The translations under genes and the position numbers were made by a program. From assembly GCA_949357655.1 (NCBI GenBank), contig CASHTG010000001.1:3100001-3164000 (forward strand): DNA of 64,000 nt, read 5' to 3'. Source of the DNA: Parascedosporium putredinis. Its lineage: Eukaryota; Ascomycota; Sordariomycetes; Microascales; Microascaceae. Positions 22,215 to 36,200 of this stretch are shown here, in pieces (positions within the stretch are counted from its first letter, which is position 1; every line of letters begins with the position of its first letter). Under the pieces are notes generated by a model. It was not told the DNA's origin and did no database searches. It was given only the letters and a program-made list of their open reading frames with translations.

Positions 22215-25200
22215 CTAGAATGAGCTTCCCCTACGAGTGAAACTCTCTGCGTAGCTTTCCTCTTCTTCACTGGCACCAGAGGACTCCGTCATCACTGCCA
22301 CGGCTTTGCCTTTGCCCTTGTCTTTCCCCGAACCCGAGCCCCTCGTCATCACGCCGCTCCCGCTACTCGCTGGCCGTCGAGTAGCTGCGGGAACCTCTTC
22401 CGGGCACCGTAGGTGCTCTTCGCCTTTCGCCGCCTGTCTTTGCCCGCAACCTCAATCATGGAAACCACCCTCGACCGGCGCCCTCGCTGACCGAGTTCCG
22501 CCTAGTTGGCGGCGCCGTAGCGCTCTTTAGCTCCCTCATCTCCTTGACGACATCCGCAAAACTCTCTTCCAGCGTCTTCATGCGCGCCAACACTAACCGC
22601 CCCATTCGATCTCGATCGGCTGCCTCGGCGGCTGAGCCCCTTGCTTCATCATGGCCATGGCCATCTGTGTCTGAAAGCTGCCGGGAACATCTCCAATGTT
22701 GGGATCGTCAATGAGCAGGTTAGTATTCTCCGAGCCAGGTCCGGTGTCGATCGACGAGAGGCGGCGCCCTTGTGTGAGTCGCGAGATGGGATCTGCTAGT
22801 CTCGGTATCGCCCGCGGTGTTGTAGGTTGGACCGAGGTCCTTTGACTGACTACTGGCCGTGATCGGCTAGCCATGTAGAGTGACCGCCTTGGGGAGCGCG
22901 TTTCGGGTGGCGCGAAGCTGTCTAGATCCACGTTGCGATTCAGCGCCTGTCGAGAGAGCGGCGACCTATCAAGCTCTGCAGATGACGAACTACGAGTTAG
23001 TCGGGGCAGTTGTGGATTGAACAGAATCGTGTTGGTCGATAGTGTGCGCGAATGGAGTCCACGGCGCGCCTTAGACGACTTGGGCGATAGGCCGGTGGAC
23101 TTTTGGCTGGATGACTCAAAGGAAGAAGGAGGCGCCGTGTGAAATCTGCTCGCCATGGGTGTTGTGAAGTAGTCTTCCTCCATTTCTTCTTCCTCGAGGC
23201 TTTCTCCTTCACCCGTGCTGGGCCCTAATGACCGAGATGGATTACCCGCGTGTGCCCCCAACATTTGTAGCGTTCTCTTCCTCCTCTTCGTCATTCGTTA
23301 CTAGTTCGTCGTCGCCGTCTGCGTCGGTCAAGTCCCGAGGTTCGGGATTGAGAGCCCTCATCCTCGGTCGGTACGCTGAGCGCGCAAAGGTCCCCATTCC
23401 GCTATTGGAGATGAGATCGGCCGGATCGCTCGCCGCTGATCGAACATCGGATACTTGCCTTAGCCTGTGGGGTAGATCGCGTCCCAGGCTGAATCGTCTG
23501 GACCACTCCGGCCCTCGGGCACGGCTGTCCAATGTCGGCCAGTTGGCCGGTGAAGTGCCTTCCTCATCGTGTTGGTCCATCCAAGTGCGGATGGCATTCT
23601 GCGTCTTTCGCCGCTCAATTCTTCGCTGACTCCGTAGTGTGGTGATGCCAGGTACTCTCCGGAACACCTCTTCCAGGGCATGGTCCTTTTGGAACCCAAC
23701 GATAGATTCTTCACGAACCCTAACGTTGGGGCTAAACACGGCGGTGCGGCTTGCCGGGTCTGCAAAGGAGATGGTCCTTGGTCGGCTCTGGCCTGGGTTT
23801 TCCACCAGGTCCGTCGGCTCGAACATTGAAGACGCTAGCCAATACCTTTCGTAGAGGAAGATGCAGAACAAGAGAGGGAAATGCGTGGCCTTGATCACTA
23901 GGCGATTGAGCCAGACAAAGTGCCGTAAAGGCATGCAATATCGAAGTGGCATGAGTAACCATGCAAATATGTTGGTTGGGGCGATGTAAGAGAAGAGGGC
24001 ATCGTTCTTCACCATGGATATCGTGTTGATGGCGAACAGAAACCTTGAATCTCATGATTAGCCATGGCAAGCCTTCTGACAGAGTGTCGAAGGCATGGGG
24101 TGGGGGCGGGGGTTCTTTCTTACTGGTGCTCCTCCGTCGCATTGGAGGCGATAGCCATGAACGAGTTGGTGAGGACAGTGATGAGAATGGTTCTTAAACG
24201 GCAAGAGTTAGCACGGTTTACGTTTACGCAACTTGCGTTTCGGACAATACTTACACCACCACGAAATGGGAGATGATCAAGAAAAGAACCATCAAAGCCT
24301 TGGCAAGCCAATTATAAGTCGGCCATCTACGCCACCCAAAGAAGTGAAGAACCTCTTGCGTTAGTCAAGCCTCCATCGTCACCGCCATCAAGGCAGGTTT
24401 AGAGATTTAAAAAATAGCATGGGAGAGAAAACTCACACTTGCCATGCCGCTGGGGTGAAGCCCATGAGGATCTGAAAATCGAGTAGGCCACATCGGCCGG
24501 ATCACTCTCGTTTTGGGACATCGTGAAGAACACAAAGAAGCCACTACACGAGATGAGCACCAGCACCGTCACAGCAGCGAGGTCCACGGCCATGAGACGA
24601 AACGCAATCAAGAGCTGAGAAAAGTACGGGTAGTGGTCGAGAACACTAAAGATCCGGGAAGTAGAAGGATTGCATTGGCAGCAAGGACATCATACGCCAT
24701 CTGGTTCCAATGGTGGGGATCGACAAGAAATACGCCATAGCCACGCATGCAGTAGTAAACAATCAGAAGAATCAAGATACCGAGATCAAAGATGTTCCAA
24801 AAGCTCATGATGTAAAGGGAGAATCCCTGTTCATTGAAGCCCACCAATTCGTCGAGCATGAAGCCCGCGCTCCAGAACCAAAAGACAAGCTCCAGGGTGG
24901 TTATCCGGGTCGACCTACGGGACAGCACTGCTAGGAAAAGGCCAATCAATACGGCCAGGGTGAGGGTCGAGAGGAAAACCTATACCGGGGGACGCGAAGC
25001 CGGGAGAGTTTAAAGAGGATGCATTTCGCGGATCGTACAGGGTCACGGTCCTTCTTCCTACGTGGTGATCCTTTCGGTCGTCCTTGGATGACTGACTACC
25101 CAATAAAGGGGTCCGAACATCAGACTTGCCAGAAGGGCGTTTGGAGTCGGGTAAGGCTTGGTTGGTGACCGAGTCGCGGTGGAGGCTGTCCGCGGCGGAA

Positions 25201-26136
25201 TAGAAACTGATGGCGCCGTTCCAGATGGCTTCCAGGTGTTGGACGACGAGGGGATGGGCAAGGAAGTGCTTGGCTGAGGCACGGATTGCTACCTCGAGCG
25301 AAGACGTTCGGCCGATGGCGGCCTTGACCCCTAGCTTGCTGTCCACTCGGCCTAGTCCTGAGCCGGCTGGCGCCCCGGTAGGCCTTGGAGGGTAGAAGTC
25401 GTAGGACAAGACGTCAATTAACTCCCGGGTCGAGTACTCTCTAAGTAGCTTGAGAGCGAGAAGCTCGCAAACCTTGGCTCGAGTACTACTCGTGCCGGCA
25501 TTTCCAGGATACATTTGGCCTTCCTTGGAGAACTGCAGGCAATTCGCCATCAAACAATATACAGTGGCCCGTGAAAAGTGGTGGGCGCGTATCTGCTGTT
25601 GCATCGGCTTGATCAGGAACTGCGACACTTGGGGTGAACGTAGCTGATCCCATGTTAGGGTTGTCTCGGTTCGGGCTTGGATGATTATTCGAATCGCGTG
25701 TGTCATGGAGTATATAGGGAGAGAATCTGTGGGAGAAGGGGCCCCAAGAAAAAGTGCATAGGGCTCGCGTCAGTAACGTGAAAAGAAAAATTTCGGTATC
25801 AGCTCGATCGTGACGGTATGAGGCACTGTAAAACAAGATGAACTTACCTAGATAGGTCGCCGAGAAGAGAGGCAGGATGGGGGCTCGCTGTGTGCCATCC
25901 TCATCGGCAGGGTCATCCTGATAGAGGCCAATGTCATCCTCGCCAACGGAATCATCGTCATCATCGTCTGCTTCCGTAAAATCTGCCGTGGCATGCCTCT
26001 CTCCTAGGTACGGCCGACTCGCAGGACCGGGAGAGGGTATTGGCGAGTAAGGCTTTGAAAAGGGGTCATCTCCTCGATCATGGAGGCGACGACGGGGCGT
26101 CTGTTGCTTTCCGCGGAAAAGCGAAGAAAACATCAT
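22215..26136 (-). CDS. yvc1: Vacuolar TRP-type calcium channel Yvc1
   Basis: Cation channel that releases Ca2+ from the vacuole. Exons: 25848-26136, 24439-25726, 24255-24352, 24124-24192 and 22215-24043. The N-terminal cytosolic part has an acidic run (EADDDDDDSVGEDD) and ankyrin-free helical sequence (LREYSTRELIDVLSYDFYP). Membrane segments include LTLAVLIGLFLAVL, FWSAGFMLDELVGF, FDLGILILLIVYYCM, MAVDLAAVTVLVLISC and ALMVLFLIISHFVVV. The pore-to-S6 part continues ITVLTNSFMAIASNATEEHQ and then NTISMVKNDALFSYIAPTN, which are diagnostic. A long Ser/Arg-rich C-terminal tail has an acidic DEEEEENA patch. At least seven one-base breaks in runs: near 25017, 24975-24978, 24656-24658, 24475-24478, 23255-23259 (net +1/-2), 22595 and one or more at 22380-22460. 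The true stop is inferred at 22215-22217 (after TRRGSSF). Confidence 0.92.
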
Positions 26137-29100
26137 CCCTAATCAGTCAAGTCCAGCCAGTTTAACAAGCCACGCCGCCTTCCTTGACAGCGGACGTTCA
26201 CGACTCCATGGGAATCGTAAAGAAGGGAAGGGGAAAAGAGATTCCTCTGAGCGGGAAGGGGGAAAGGAGCGAGTCGAGAAGAATGGCCCTGGAGGGGAGA
26301 TTTATTGGAGACGAGCTAGACTAGGGGAGTAGACTCGCTTGCGGCGGGTATTAGGTTGTTTTAGAATTGGCAATGGCACCCACCGTCCATGAGCAGTGAC
26401 CAACCAATCTGGGCGCTACGTGGGGGCTTGAACAGAGCGGTGGGGGCGGAATTTTGAAGGTGTGGACGATTGTACACCCAACCCAGCATCGGAGCAAGAA
26501 TGGATCCATCCAGGATAGATCCATTGAATTGATTGATGCTGGTAGCTTTTGTACAGGTAGGACAGATAGTTTCGGTGTCCCCATTTCCAGAGAACCGAAC
26601 GACATCAATTTGATAGATTTGGTTGATAGCCACAGAGGGTATTAACATCATGACCAACGTCAAATCCATCCTAGCCACGGACAGGGGCCCACAGATTGCA
26701 CGAGAATTGGGATCCTTGAAAAAGACCAAGGTGGTTGTGGGCCGTAACTATCACCACGCTAGACCTCACCACAGCCGATTGATCTAATAGATATTGAAAT
26801 AGATGAATGGGTGAGCTCAACATTGGAGTGATCTTATAGGAGTGTGATGGTGCCCCAATTCCCCTTCGACGACACCGATCATCTCAGACCTACTCCACCC
26901 CCAGACGGATAGATGTCCTGACAGGAAATGAGGTCAAGTCTCAGACCTCACATTGCTTGTTTTCCCCGCAAGACCAGGGCCTCGCACCCCTAGCCAGCCT
27001 CCAACCCCGTTCTTTTTGCCAATCAAAAAGGGATAAAAACAGAGAACGGAAGTAAAGGGTGGGAAAGATGGTGGCTTTGAAGACAATGTAGGTTGGAATA
27101 CCTCATTAGAAGCGCAATGGGGCCGATACAATCAAACAGATCGAACGTCGCTTGACTTCCAAGTGGCATGTTGAGTTGGGTACGCGTTTCTGTCTTGAGT
27201 TGGCCGTGATGTGAGAGGGAGGAAAGAGCATTGGAGGTTGTGGGGTTATCTTGGCCACACCACACACACACACCGCACACACGAGGCACAGCAGGCCCGA
27301 GGATGGATGCAAAGACGCATGGACGCAAGGTAGAAACTCGACGGATACCGCATTTTATTCGCCTAGCCCTCGGGTTTGGAAGTTTGGCCCCATTGTCTAA
27401 TCCGAAGGCGAAACTGCCGAGGGGCTGATGCTGGAAACTACTGATGCCTCGAGCTGAAGGAAACCGAATCAGGGGTATAAAAGTCTAAGTGACCCCTCGT
27501 CGTGCTGGGATACAACGGATCAATCTCGAATATAACTGCAAAGCAAGTACAGACCGTCGATGCTGACGGGCCTAACGCTATTCGTTATCTGAACGGAAGA
27601 AAAATGTGGTTGATTCCCCTTTTGATATTAGTTTGACGCTCTGGGCTTAGAAGCGGCGTGGATAGGACTACGTGCGAGATTTGCCATGTGCAAACTGCTC
27701 ATGCCCATGGGTGTTGGTCCTCGCATGCTGTGAGACGAAACGGATCCGTTCAAAACCAGCGATGGCAGCGCGACGCGGCTGCATCCTAGCTTGACCGGAC
27801 CCGATCAAGGACCTTAGCTCAAGATAGATCAACTCAATTTCTGACTACCTCACGAGTTGGCACGCCAATTCACTCCAAAAAAAAAAAAAAAAAAAAAGGG
27901 TATGAAGTCCACCTAATCCTCTCAATCCTCTCAATGAGCCAGACTCCCACTTACATCGCACGGACCACCGACTGGCGAGGAGATGACGTCAAACAATAGG
28001 GTGGATCAATGGATGGGACAAAAAAGATTCTTCACTCCAATACTAGCAGCACGAGTAGATGAATTGGAATATCTCAAATCTACTAGTCTCCGTCACCAAG
28101 GTTCAGCGTTCAAACTAGGAGGCACTGGGGGTTTGTGAGACTCGAAATGGGGATCTTGAAAGACCACAGCGATGATAATGATTGAGTCGGAATACGAGAA
28201 GGTGTGCCAGGCGGCTCGGAAGCCCTGTTCGTTCGTAAGTCCGAGGTGCAGATCTCACCAATGTGACGAATGCACACATTATTAGGAGTGGGATGCCAGC
28301 CGGGTATTTGGCACGAATCTCACAGCTTAACAAGTAATGGATTTGCGTGGGAGTGAACCCCCACTCTGAGTTCGTCTTCAGTTACGCGAGAGCACGCACC
28401 CAACAAGGCGGTGAGAGAATCATGGGAGGTGAGAGTGCGGGATGTTTGACTGGAAAGGGACATTGCGAGCAAGAATTTTTGGGGAGGGGAAAGGGTGGGT
28501 TGGGTGAGAAAGGAGGGCACTGGGGCGCCATCTGATTCGCCTGAGCCCCGCCACCACCTCACGCTATTCCATCCGTTCACGGCTGAGACAGCCAGAGATG
28601 GATCAATTGATGGCCTTCCCCGCCCCACCATCAACCGCTCAGAGGTGCAAACTTGCCCTCTGTGGCGAACTTTTAGAGCCAACTCCAACGAGAATCCCAT
28701 CATGAGAAGAGAGCAAGAGCAAACGTAGGAAGGAAGTGGTGTGCGGGAGTAGGGATGAGGAGAGGGCAACTAAAAAGGCAATAACATAGAGGCAGCTACG
28801 GCGCAGAGGAGGAAAGAGCAGCGCGAGGGTGCCCCTCCCCACCCACCAAGGCTTTTGAACAATTACCTCGCTCCTTCCCAGGTCCTGCTCGTCCCGATCC
28901 TCTCACAGTTGCCTACTGAGAGGAGCAACAAACAAGTAAGTGAGCGCTGTTGCAACCTTGCAGCTTTTGAGGTCATCATTTCACCTCAATCAATGAAAAC
29001 CCATCTGCTTGAGTCTACACCCTGGTCCTGAACCCCCGCCACGTCTCCCGTCGGTGACGCTTACAGTGTAGTCATGATCGCGGGGCGTATATCCTGGCTA

Positions 29101-30238
29101 CTGGCGCTCATTTTCCGCAGGCTCTCGACGGAGGTGGGATGCGCCCGGAAAGGGAGGCACACGTCCAATTTAAGTACCTGAATGCAAAAAGAGGTTTTCA
29201 TTTGAAATGGATCTGTGAAAATATTTTGTTGAAGGTAGTGGGCGGGCAAGCCTTGGGGTCTCACGCTACTCGAAGTGGTCCACACAGCGGCTTTTATTAG
29301 CCTTGGTTTCGAGCCAAACCGCATTTACTGGGAGGTCGGACCGAACCAGTTTAGACTCTCGGAAAGAGTAAGGCGAGGAGCTGGCTTACTATTATATTCT
29401 TTTTCTCTTTTTCTTCTTTTTCTTCTTGTCGTTTTGTGGTCAAATCAGCGGAACCGACATCGCCACAAACCCCCATTACCCTCCTCTGTGCTAACTTGGT
29501 GATGCTGATAACCTGTCTCGGGACGGATCATTGGAGGAACCCTCAGCTATGACTGATGCAAGTTCCTGTGCAACTGGGATTTGGACCCCTTGCATCTGAC
29601 TTAATACATCCATGGATGGATCCATTCAACCCCATTGTTCATGATCCATGGGCTGCGCAGATTCTCCACTGCACCTCATCCAACCCGTCATCTCCTGCTC
29701 CTCTGGAGGAGGAATTGTCCAATGGCACTTGTTGTAGTCATAGGAATGCAAAACCTCTCATGCGTGCGAAGTACCCTCGGCATTACAGGACCGGGGGCGT
29801 TGCACTAAAAACTCAAGGGTATCATGCAGAGGAGACACCAAAAGAAGGAAGAAAAAAAAAAAAAAAAAGAACTTCCGCTTCTCGTTAGTGGAATCTTGAC
29901 CAAGCAAACAAAGTAAAGTACCTTTTTGGGCGGGTAAAGGAGTTTTTCTGCCCGCGCTACCCTTCACCGAGGGGCAGAAAAAAAAAGTGGAAGACTCCCT
30001 CCCGAAGGAAAAAAAAAGAAAAAAATTCTAAAGCTCTTGCCCCTCTTAAATCTCCCTTTTCCCCTCCCCTCAGCTCCTCGACGGGATTTTCCCTTTTGCA
30101 ATTGCTTCGGAAACTTTCTTGCAAGATTCCAACCTATAACCTCACACGGTCTTTTCTCAATTCCTGTTCATATACGCCTATGGGAAGCTTCTGAAGACGT
30201 CTGCTTGAAGTTTCCCACTCTTTCCTCACCCCGCCACC
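26137..30238. other. 4.1-kb gene-free region between divergent yvc1 and pyr-3
   Basis: No supportable gene on either strand. It contains a 21-base A-run at 27877-27897, a short CA block near 27260-27280, an A-run near 29853-29868, and a T/C-rich tract near 29395-29430. The longest open frame (28320-28769 minus) has no motif and low-complexity composition. The right 250 bases are C/T-rich and lead into the strong start context of pyr-3. Confidence 0.5.
27877..27897. repeat. 21-base A homopolymer
   Basis: A single uninterrupted A-run in the gene-free region, bounded by cc and ggg. A run this long may itself be wrong in length given the homopolymer errors seen elsewhere. Confidence 0.9.
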
Positions 30239-33200
30239 ATGGCCGCCGTCAGGGTCGCGCCCCCAGCCTCTGCGCGCATCTTTGGCGTAGAGGATGAGGG
30301 CTACATGTGCCTTGAACTCGAAGATGGCTCGGCTTTCCAGGGCTACAGCTTTGGGGCTCCCAAATCTATCGCCGGAGAGCTTGTCTTCGCGACTGGCATG
30401 GTGGGGTATACCGAGGGTATTACCGACCCGTCCTACCGTGGCCAGATTCTGGTCATCACTTTTCCCGAGGTCGGAAACTATGGTGTTCCTTCTCGGGAAG
30501 CCGTCGACGAGCTCTTCGCCGACCTCCCGGCTTACATCGAGTCTGCCCGCATCCACATTGCCGGCCTCGTGACCGCCTCATACTCTGGCGAGGACTACTC
30601 GCATTTCTTGGCCGAGTCTTCGCTTGGCTCCTGGCTCAAGCAGGAAGGCATTCCCGCCATCTATGGTGTTGATACCAGGTCTCTCACCAAGAGGATCCGT
30701 ACTCAGGGCGCCCTCCTTGGCAGGCTTCGCTTCCAGAACACCGCCTTGGTGAACGGCACTGCGAGCAGCGGCCGTATTGAAGCCCTCTCCCTCGACAGTT
30801 TCGAGGAGGTTGAGTGGTCGAGGCCCTACGAGACGAATATTGTGGCCGAAGGTATGTCCTGACTCACTTGTATACGCCAGTGCTTGCCTTGGTGGGGTTT
30901 TATGTGTAGCCTAACCCCTCTTCTCCAGTTTCGATCAAGGCCCCTAAATTGTACAAGCCTGACCCCAGCGCCGCCCGCAAACACCCTTCCGGGCGCACGC
31001 TCCGGGTTTTGTGCCTCGATGTCGGTATGAAATATAACCAACTACGGTGCCTCGTCAGGCGCGGTGTCGAGGTTTTGGTCTGCCCGTGGGATCACGACAT
31101 TGCCCAGGAAGCTGCCAATGGCTTCGACGGCCTCTTTATCTCCAATGGCCCCGGTAACCCGGCTCTCCTCGACGCTACCGTAAAGAGGGTAGCAAAGGTC
31201 ATGGAAGAAAATAGGGTTCCTATTTTCGGTATCTGCCTCGGCCACCAGCTTCTTGCCCGAGCCAGCGGCGCCGAAACTACCAAGATGAAGTTTGGTAACC
31301 GCGGTGCCAATATCCCATGCACCAACATGATCACGGGCCGGTGCTACATCACATCCCAGAACCACGGCTATGCCGTTGACGCCACTAGTCTCCCCGAGAC
31401 CTGGAAAGAATTGTTCATCAACGCGAACGACGGAAGCAACGAAGGCATCATGTGCACCGACCGTCCCTACTTCAGTGTCCAGTTCCACCCCGAGAGCACG
31501 CCCGGACCCCGTGATACAGAATACCTCTTCAATGTCTTCCTTGACACCGTTAGCCAGTGCGCTGAAGATCCCACCAACCTCAAGAAGCCCGTTAGCTTTG
31601 CCGAGGAGGCCGAGACTGAGAACTTTTGGCCGGAAACCCTCCCAAGAGGAACCCGCGCGTGAATGTCAAGAAGGTTCTTGTGCTCGGAAGTGGTGGTCTG
31701 AGCATTGGCCAGGCCGGCGAGTTCGATTACTCGGGTAGCCAGGCCATCAAGGCCCTCAAGGAAGAAGGCATCTACACCGTCCTGATCAACCCCAATATCG
31801 CGACCATTCAGACATCCAAGGGTCTTGCCGATAAGGTTTACTTCCTGCCCGTCAACGCTGAATTCGTTCGCAAGGTCATTCTCTACGAGCGACCTGATGC
31901 CATCTATGTTACATTCGGTGGCCAGACTGCCCTGTCCGTCGGCATCCAGCTCAAGGATGAGTTCGAGCAGTTAGGTGTCAAGGTTCTCGGAACTCCCATT
32001 GATACTATTATCACTACCGAGGATCGAGAGCTTTTCGCCAGGAGCATGGACTCCATCGGCGAGAAGTGTGCAAAGTCGGCTTCGGCTAGCAGCGTCGACG
32101 AGGCCATGAGGGTGGTCAAAGACATTGGCTTCCCGTCATTGTTCGTGCTGCGTACGCTCTCGGTGGCTTGGGCAGTGGCTTCGCCAATAACGAGGAAGAG
32201 CTTCTCGACCTCTGCAACAAGGCGCTCGCCGCTAGTCCCCAGGTGCTCATTGAGCGCAGCATGAAGGGCTGGAAGGAGATCGAGTACGAAGTTGTCCGAG
32301 ATGCCGAGGACAACTGCATCACAGTGTGTAACATGGAGAACTTCGACCCCTTGGGCATCCACACCGGTGATTCCATCGTTGTCGCGCCTTCCCAGACTCT
32401 CTCCGACGAGGATTACAACATGCTGCGAACGACTGCTGTCAATGTCATTCGCCACCTTGGCGTGGTGGGAGAGTGCAATATCCAGTATGCTCTCAACCCC
32501 GACTCTCGGGAGTACTGCATCATCGAGGTCAATGCCCGATTGTCCAGATCCTCGGCCTTGGCTTCCAAGGCTACTGGATACCCCTTGGCCTTCATTGCTG
32601 CCAAGCTTGGTCTCGGAATTCCCTTGAAGGAAATCTCCAACTCAGTCACCAAGTCCACTTGCGCCTGTTTTGAGCCCTCCCTTGATTACGTTGTCGTTAA
32701 GATGCCGCGCTGGGATCTGAAGAAGTTCACTCGAGTCTCGACCCAGCTTGGATCATCCATGAAGAGTGTCGGCGAGGTCATGAGCATCGGCAGGACCTTT
32801 GAAGAGGCTATCCAGAAAGCCATTCGCTCCATCGATTTCCACAACTTGGGTTTCGGAAGCACCAAGGCCCTCATTTCCATTGACGACGAACTTCAAACCC
32901 CCTCGGACCAGCGTCTATTTGCCATTGCCAACGCCATGTATGCGGGCTATTCCGTCGAAAAGATCTGGAGCTTGACCCGCATCGACAAATGGTTCCTCCA
33001 CAAGCTCAAGCGTCTGTCCGATTTCGAAAAGGTGATGGAGAAGCAGACCACTAGCGACATTGTCAAGACCCCCGGTGTTCTGCTGCAGGCCAAGAGGCTC
33101 GGTTTCAGCGACAGGCAGCTTGCCAAGTTCTGGAACTCCAACGAAATTGCTGTCCGCAGGCTTCGACAGGAGGCCGGCATCGCGCCCTATGTGAAGCAAA

Positions 33201-36200
33201 TCGACACCGTGGCTGCCGAATTCCCCGCTTTCACAAACTACCTCTACCTTACCTACAACGGCTCGGACCACGATGTGGACTTTGATGACCAAGGCGTCAT
33301 GGTTCTCGGTTCCGGAGTGTACCGTATCGGCTCTTCCGTCGAGTTCGACTGGTGCTCTGTCCGCGCCATCCGCACCCTTCGCAGCATGGGCTATAAGACG
33401 GTCATGGTTAACTATAATCCCGAAACTGTCAGCACGGATTACGATGAGGCCGATAAGCTATACTTTGAAAACATCAACCTGGAAACCGTTCTCGACATCT
33501 ATCAGCTCGAGAATTCTAGCGGAGTCCTTGGTGCCATGGGTGGCCAGACCCCCAACAACATCGCTCTGCCCCTCTCCCGTGCCGGAGTTCGTGTGCTTGG
33601 CACCTCGCCCGAGATGATTGATTCGGCCGAAAACCGATACAAGTTCTCGCGCATGCTTGACCGCATTGGTGTGGACCAGCCCACGTGGAAGGAGTTGACA
33701 AGCTTCGAGGAGGCCAAGTCTTTCTGCCAAAAGGTTAGCTACCCCGTGCTGGTGCGTCCGTCGTATGTTTTGTCTGGTGCTGCGATGAACACGGTCTACT
33801 CGGAAACCGATCTGGAGAACTATCTCGCTCAGGCGGCCGAGGTGTCTCGGGAGCACCCCGTCGTCATCACCAAGTACATTGAGAATGCCAAGGAAATCGA
33901 GATGGATGCTGTTGCCAAGGACGGAAAGGTCGTTTGCAAGTACATCTCGGAGCACGTTGAGAATGCCGGTGTGCACTCTGGCGACGCCACCTTGATCCTC
34001 CCTCCCCAGGACCTCGAACAAACCACGATCAACCGCATCGTCGAGGCGACGGAAAAGATTGGCGAGAACCTCAATGTCACTGGTCCGTTCAACATTCAAT
34101 TCATTGCCAAGGACAACGACATCAAGGTCATTGAATGCAACGTGCGCGCCTCGCGATCCTTCCCCTTCGTCTCCAAGGTTATGGGAGTTGACCTCATCGA
34201 GATCGCTACCAAGGCCATCATGGGCCAGCCTTTCGTCGAGAACCCGCCAAGCGACCTGCCTCCTGACTGCGTTGGCGTCAAGGTACCGCAGTTCAGTTTC
34301 TCGCGTCTCTCCGGCGCGGACCCTGTGCTCGGCGTTGAGATGGCGTCCACTGGTGAAGTGGCGTGCTTCGGCGTAGACAAGTACGAGGCGTACTTGAAGG
34401 CATTGATGTCGACGGGCTTCAAGATCCCCAAGGAGAATATCTTGCTGTCGATTGGATCGTACAAGGATAAGAAGGAAATGCTTCCTTCGGTTCAGAAGCT
34501 CCAGCGCCTCGGATACAAGCTTTTCGCCACTGCTGGTACCGCGGATTTCCTCCAGGAGCACGGTGTTCCGGTTCAATACCTCGAGGTGCTGGGCAAGAGC
34601 CAGGATGCGCAAAAGTCGGAGTTCTCGCTGACGCAGCACCTTGCGAACAACATGATTGACCTCTACATCAACCTGCCGTCAAGCAATCGTTACCGCCGGC
34701 CGGCCAGCTACATGAGCAAGGGATACCAGACGCGACGAATGGCCGTGGACTACCAGATCCCCCTGGTGACCAATGTCAAGAACGCCAAGATCCTTATCGA
34801 GGCCATTGCGCGCCATTTTGATCTCGAGGTCTGCAAGCGGGACTTCCAGACCAGCCACAGGACGGTCGTTTTGCCCGGACTGGTCAACGTTGCGGCGTTC
34901 GTCCCCGGTGTCGTGTCTCCTAACAACGACGACCTCCAACAGATCACCAAGGCTTCGGCGCTTGCCGGCTTCAGCATGCTCCGCGTGATGCCCCTCGGCT
35001 TGAAGGCTCCTGACAGATGCGCTGTCCCTCAAGGTCGCGCAGCAAAATACCAAGGCCGGAGCGTACTGCGACTTCAACTTTTCGGTTGCAGCCACGAGCA
35101 ACAACGCGGACCAGATCAGCCAAGTGACTGGGGAGGTGGGCTCGCTCTTCATCCCCTTCAACCATCTCTCGTGCAACATCAGCAAGGTTGCGACGGTGAC
35201 GGCGCATTTCGAGTCATGGCCCCAGCACAAGCCCATCATTACCGATGCCAAGCTCACGGATCTGGCGTCCATTCTCCTGCTCGCCAGTCTCCACGACCGA
35301 CGCATCCACGTCTCGTCAGTGACCACCAAGGAGGATATCCGCCTCATCGCGCTTAGCAAGAACAAGGGCCTCAAGGTGACGTGCGATGTGTCCATCTACG
35401 CTCTGTATCTGTCACAGGACGACTTCCCCGGCTACGAGAAGTTGCCCACGGCCAGGACCAGCGGGCGCTCTGGGACCACCTCAGCACGATTGACGTGTTT
35501 GCCGTAGGCAGCCTGCCCTACCAGCTGGCTGCCTCGCAGGGCCACAAGCCTGATGTGTCGGTTGGCATTGCCGAGAGCTTGTCCCTGCTCCTGACCTCGG
35601 TGGCGGACGGACGGCTTACGATTGACGATGTCAAGACCCGGCTCTTTGACAACCCGGTCGAGATCTTTGAGCTCCACGACCAGCCCGGATCGTCAATCGA
35701 GGTGGAAATTGATCGACCGTACCAGGTTTCCACGGACGGAGCGACGTGGTCTCCCTTCGCCGGCAAGACCCTCAAGGGCAGCATCCAACGCGTGACGTTT
35801 ATGGGCAAGACGCTATCCATGGACGGCGAGCTTTTGGAGACACAACCGCTAGGCCAGGACGTGTCGTCCCACATTCCTCCCTCGCACACGACGGCGGCGG
35901 CGTTGCCCATGTCGCCGGCGGTGAAGCCTCTTCAGCCGTTTGAATCTCCTCTGGATCTCGCGGCTCGACGAACGTCGTTCCTGGGGCCTGCGCAGCGACC
36001 GTTTGCCCGGCCCATCAAGGGCCTGGATGCGGCGGGTCCCGGATCCTCTCCGGGGCTCAGGCCAGCGGCGGCGTTTGACGAGCTGTCGACGCTAGCTGGA
36101 CAGCTACACCCGCACCAGCACCTGCACCACGCGTCGCCCCTGTCGGAGCTGATTTCGCAAGGGTCGGCTTTCAAGAGATCGCACGTTCTCTCGGTGAAAC

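Noticed and set aside
33458..34639. 393-codon minus-strand open frame
   Set aside because: Lies antisense to the conserved CPSase large domain. It is an antisense shadow of a well-supported gene.
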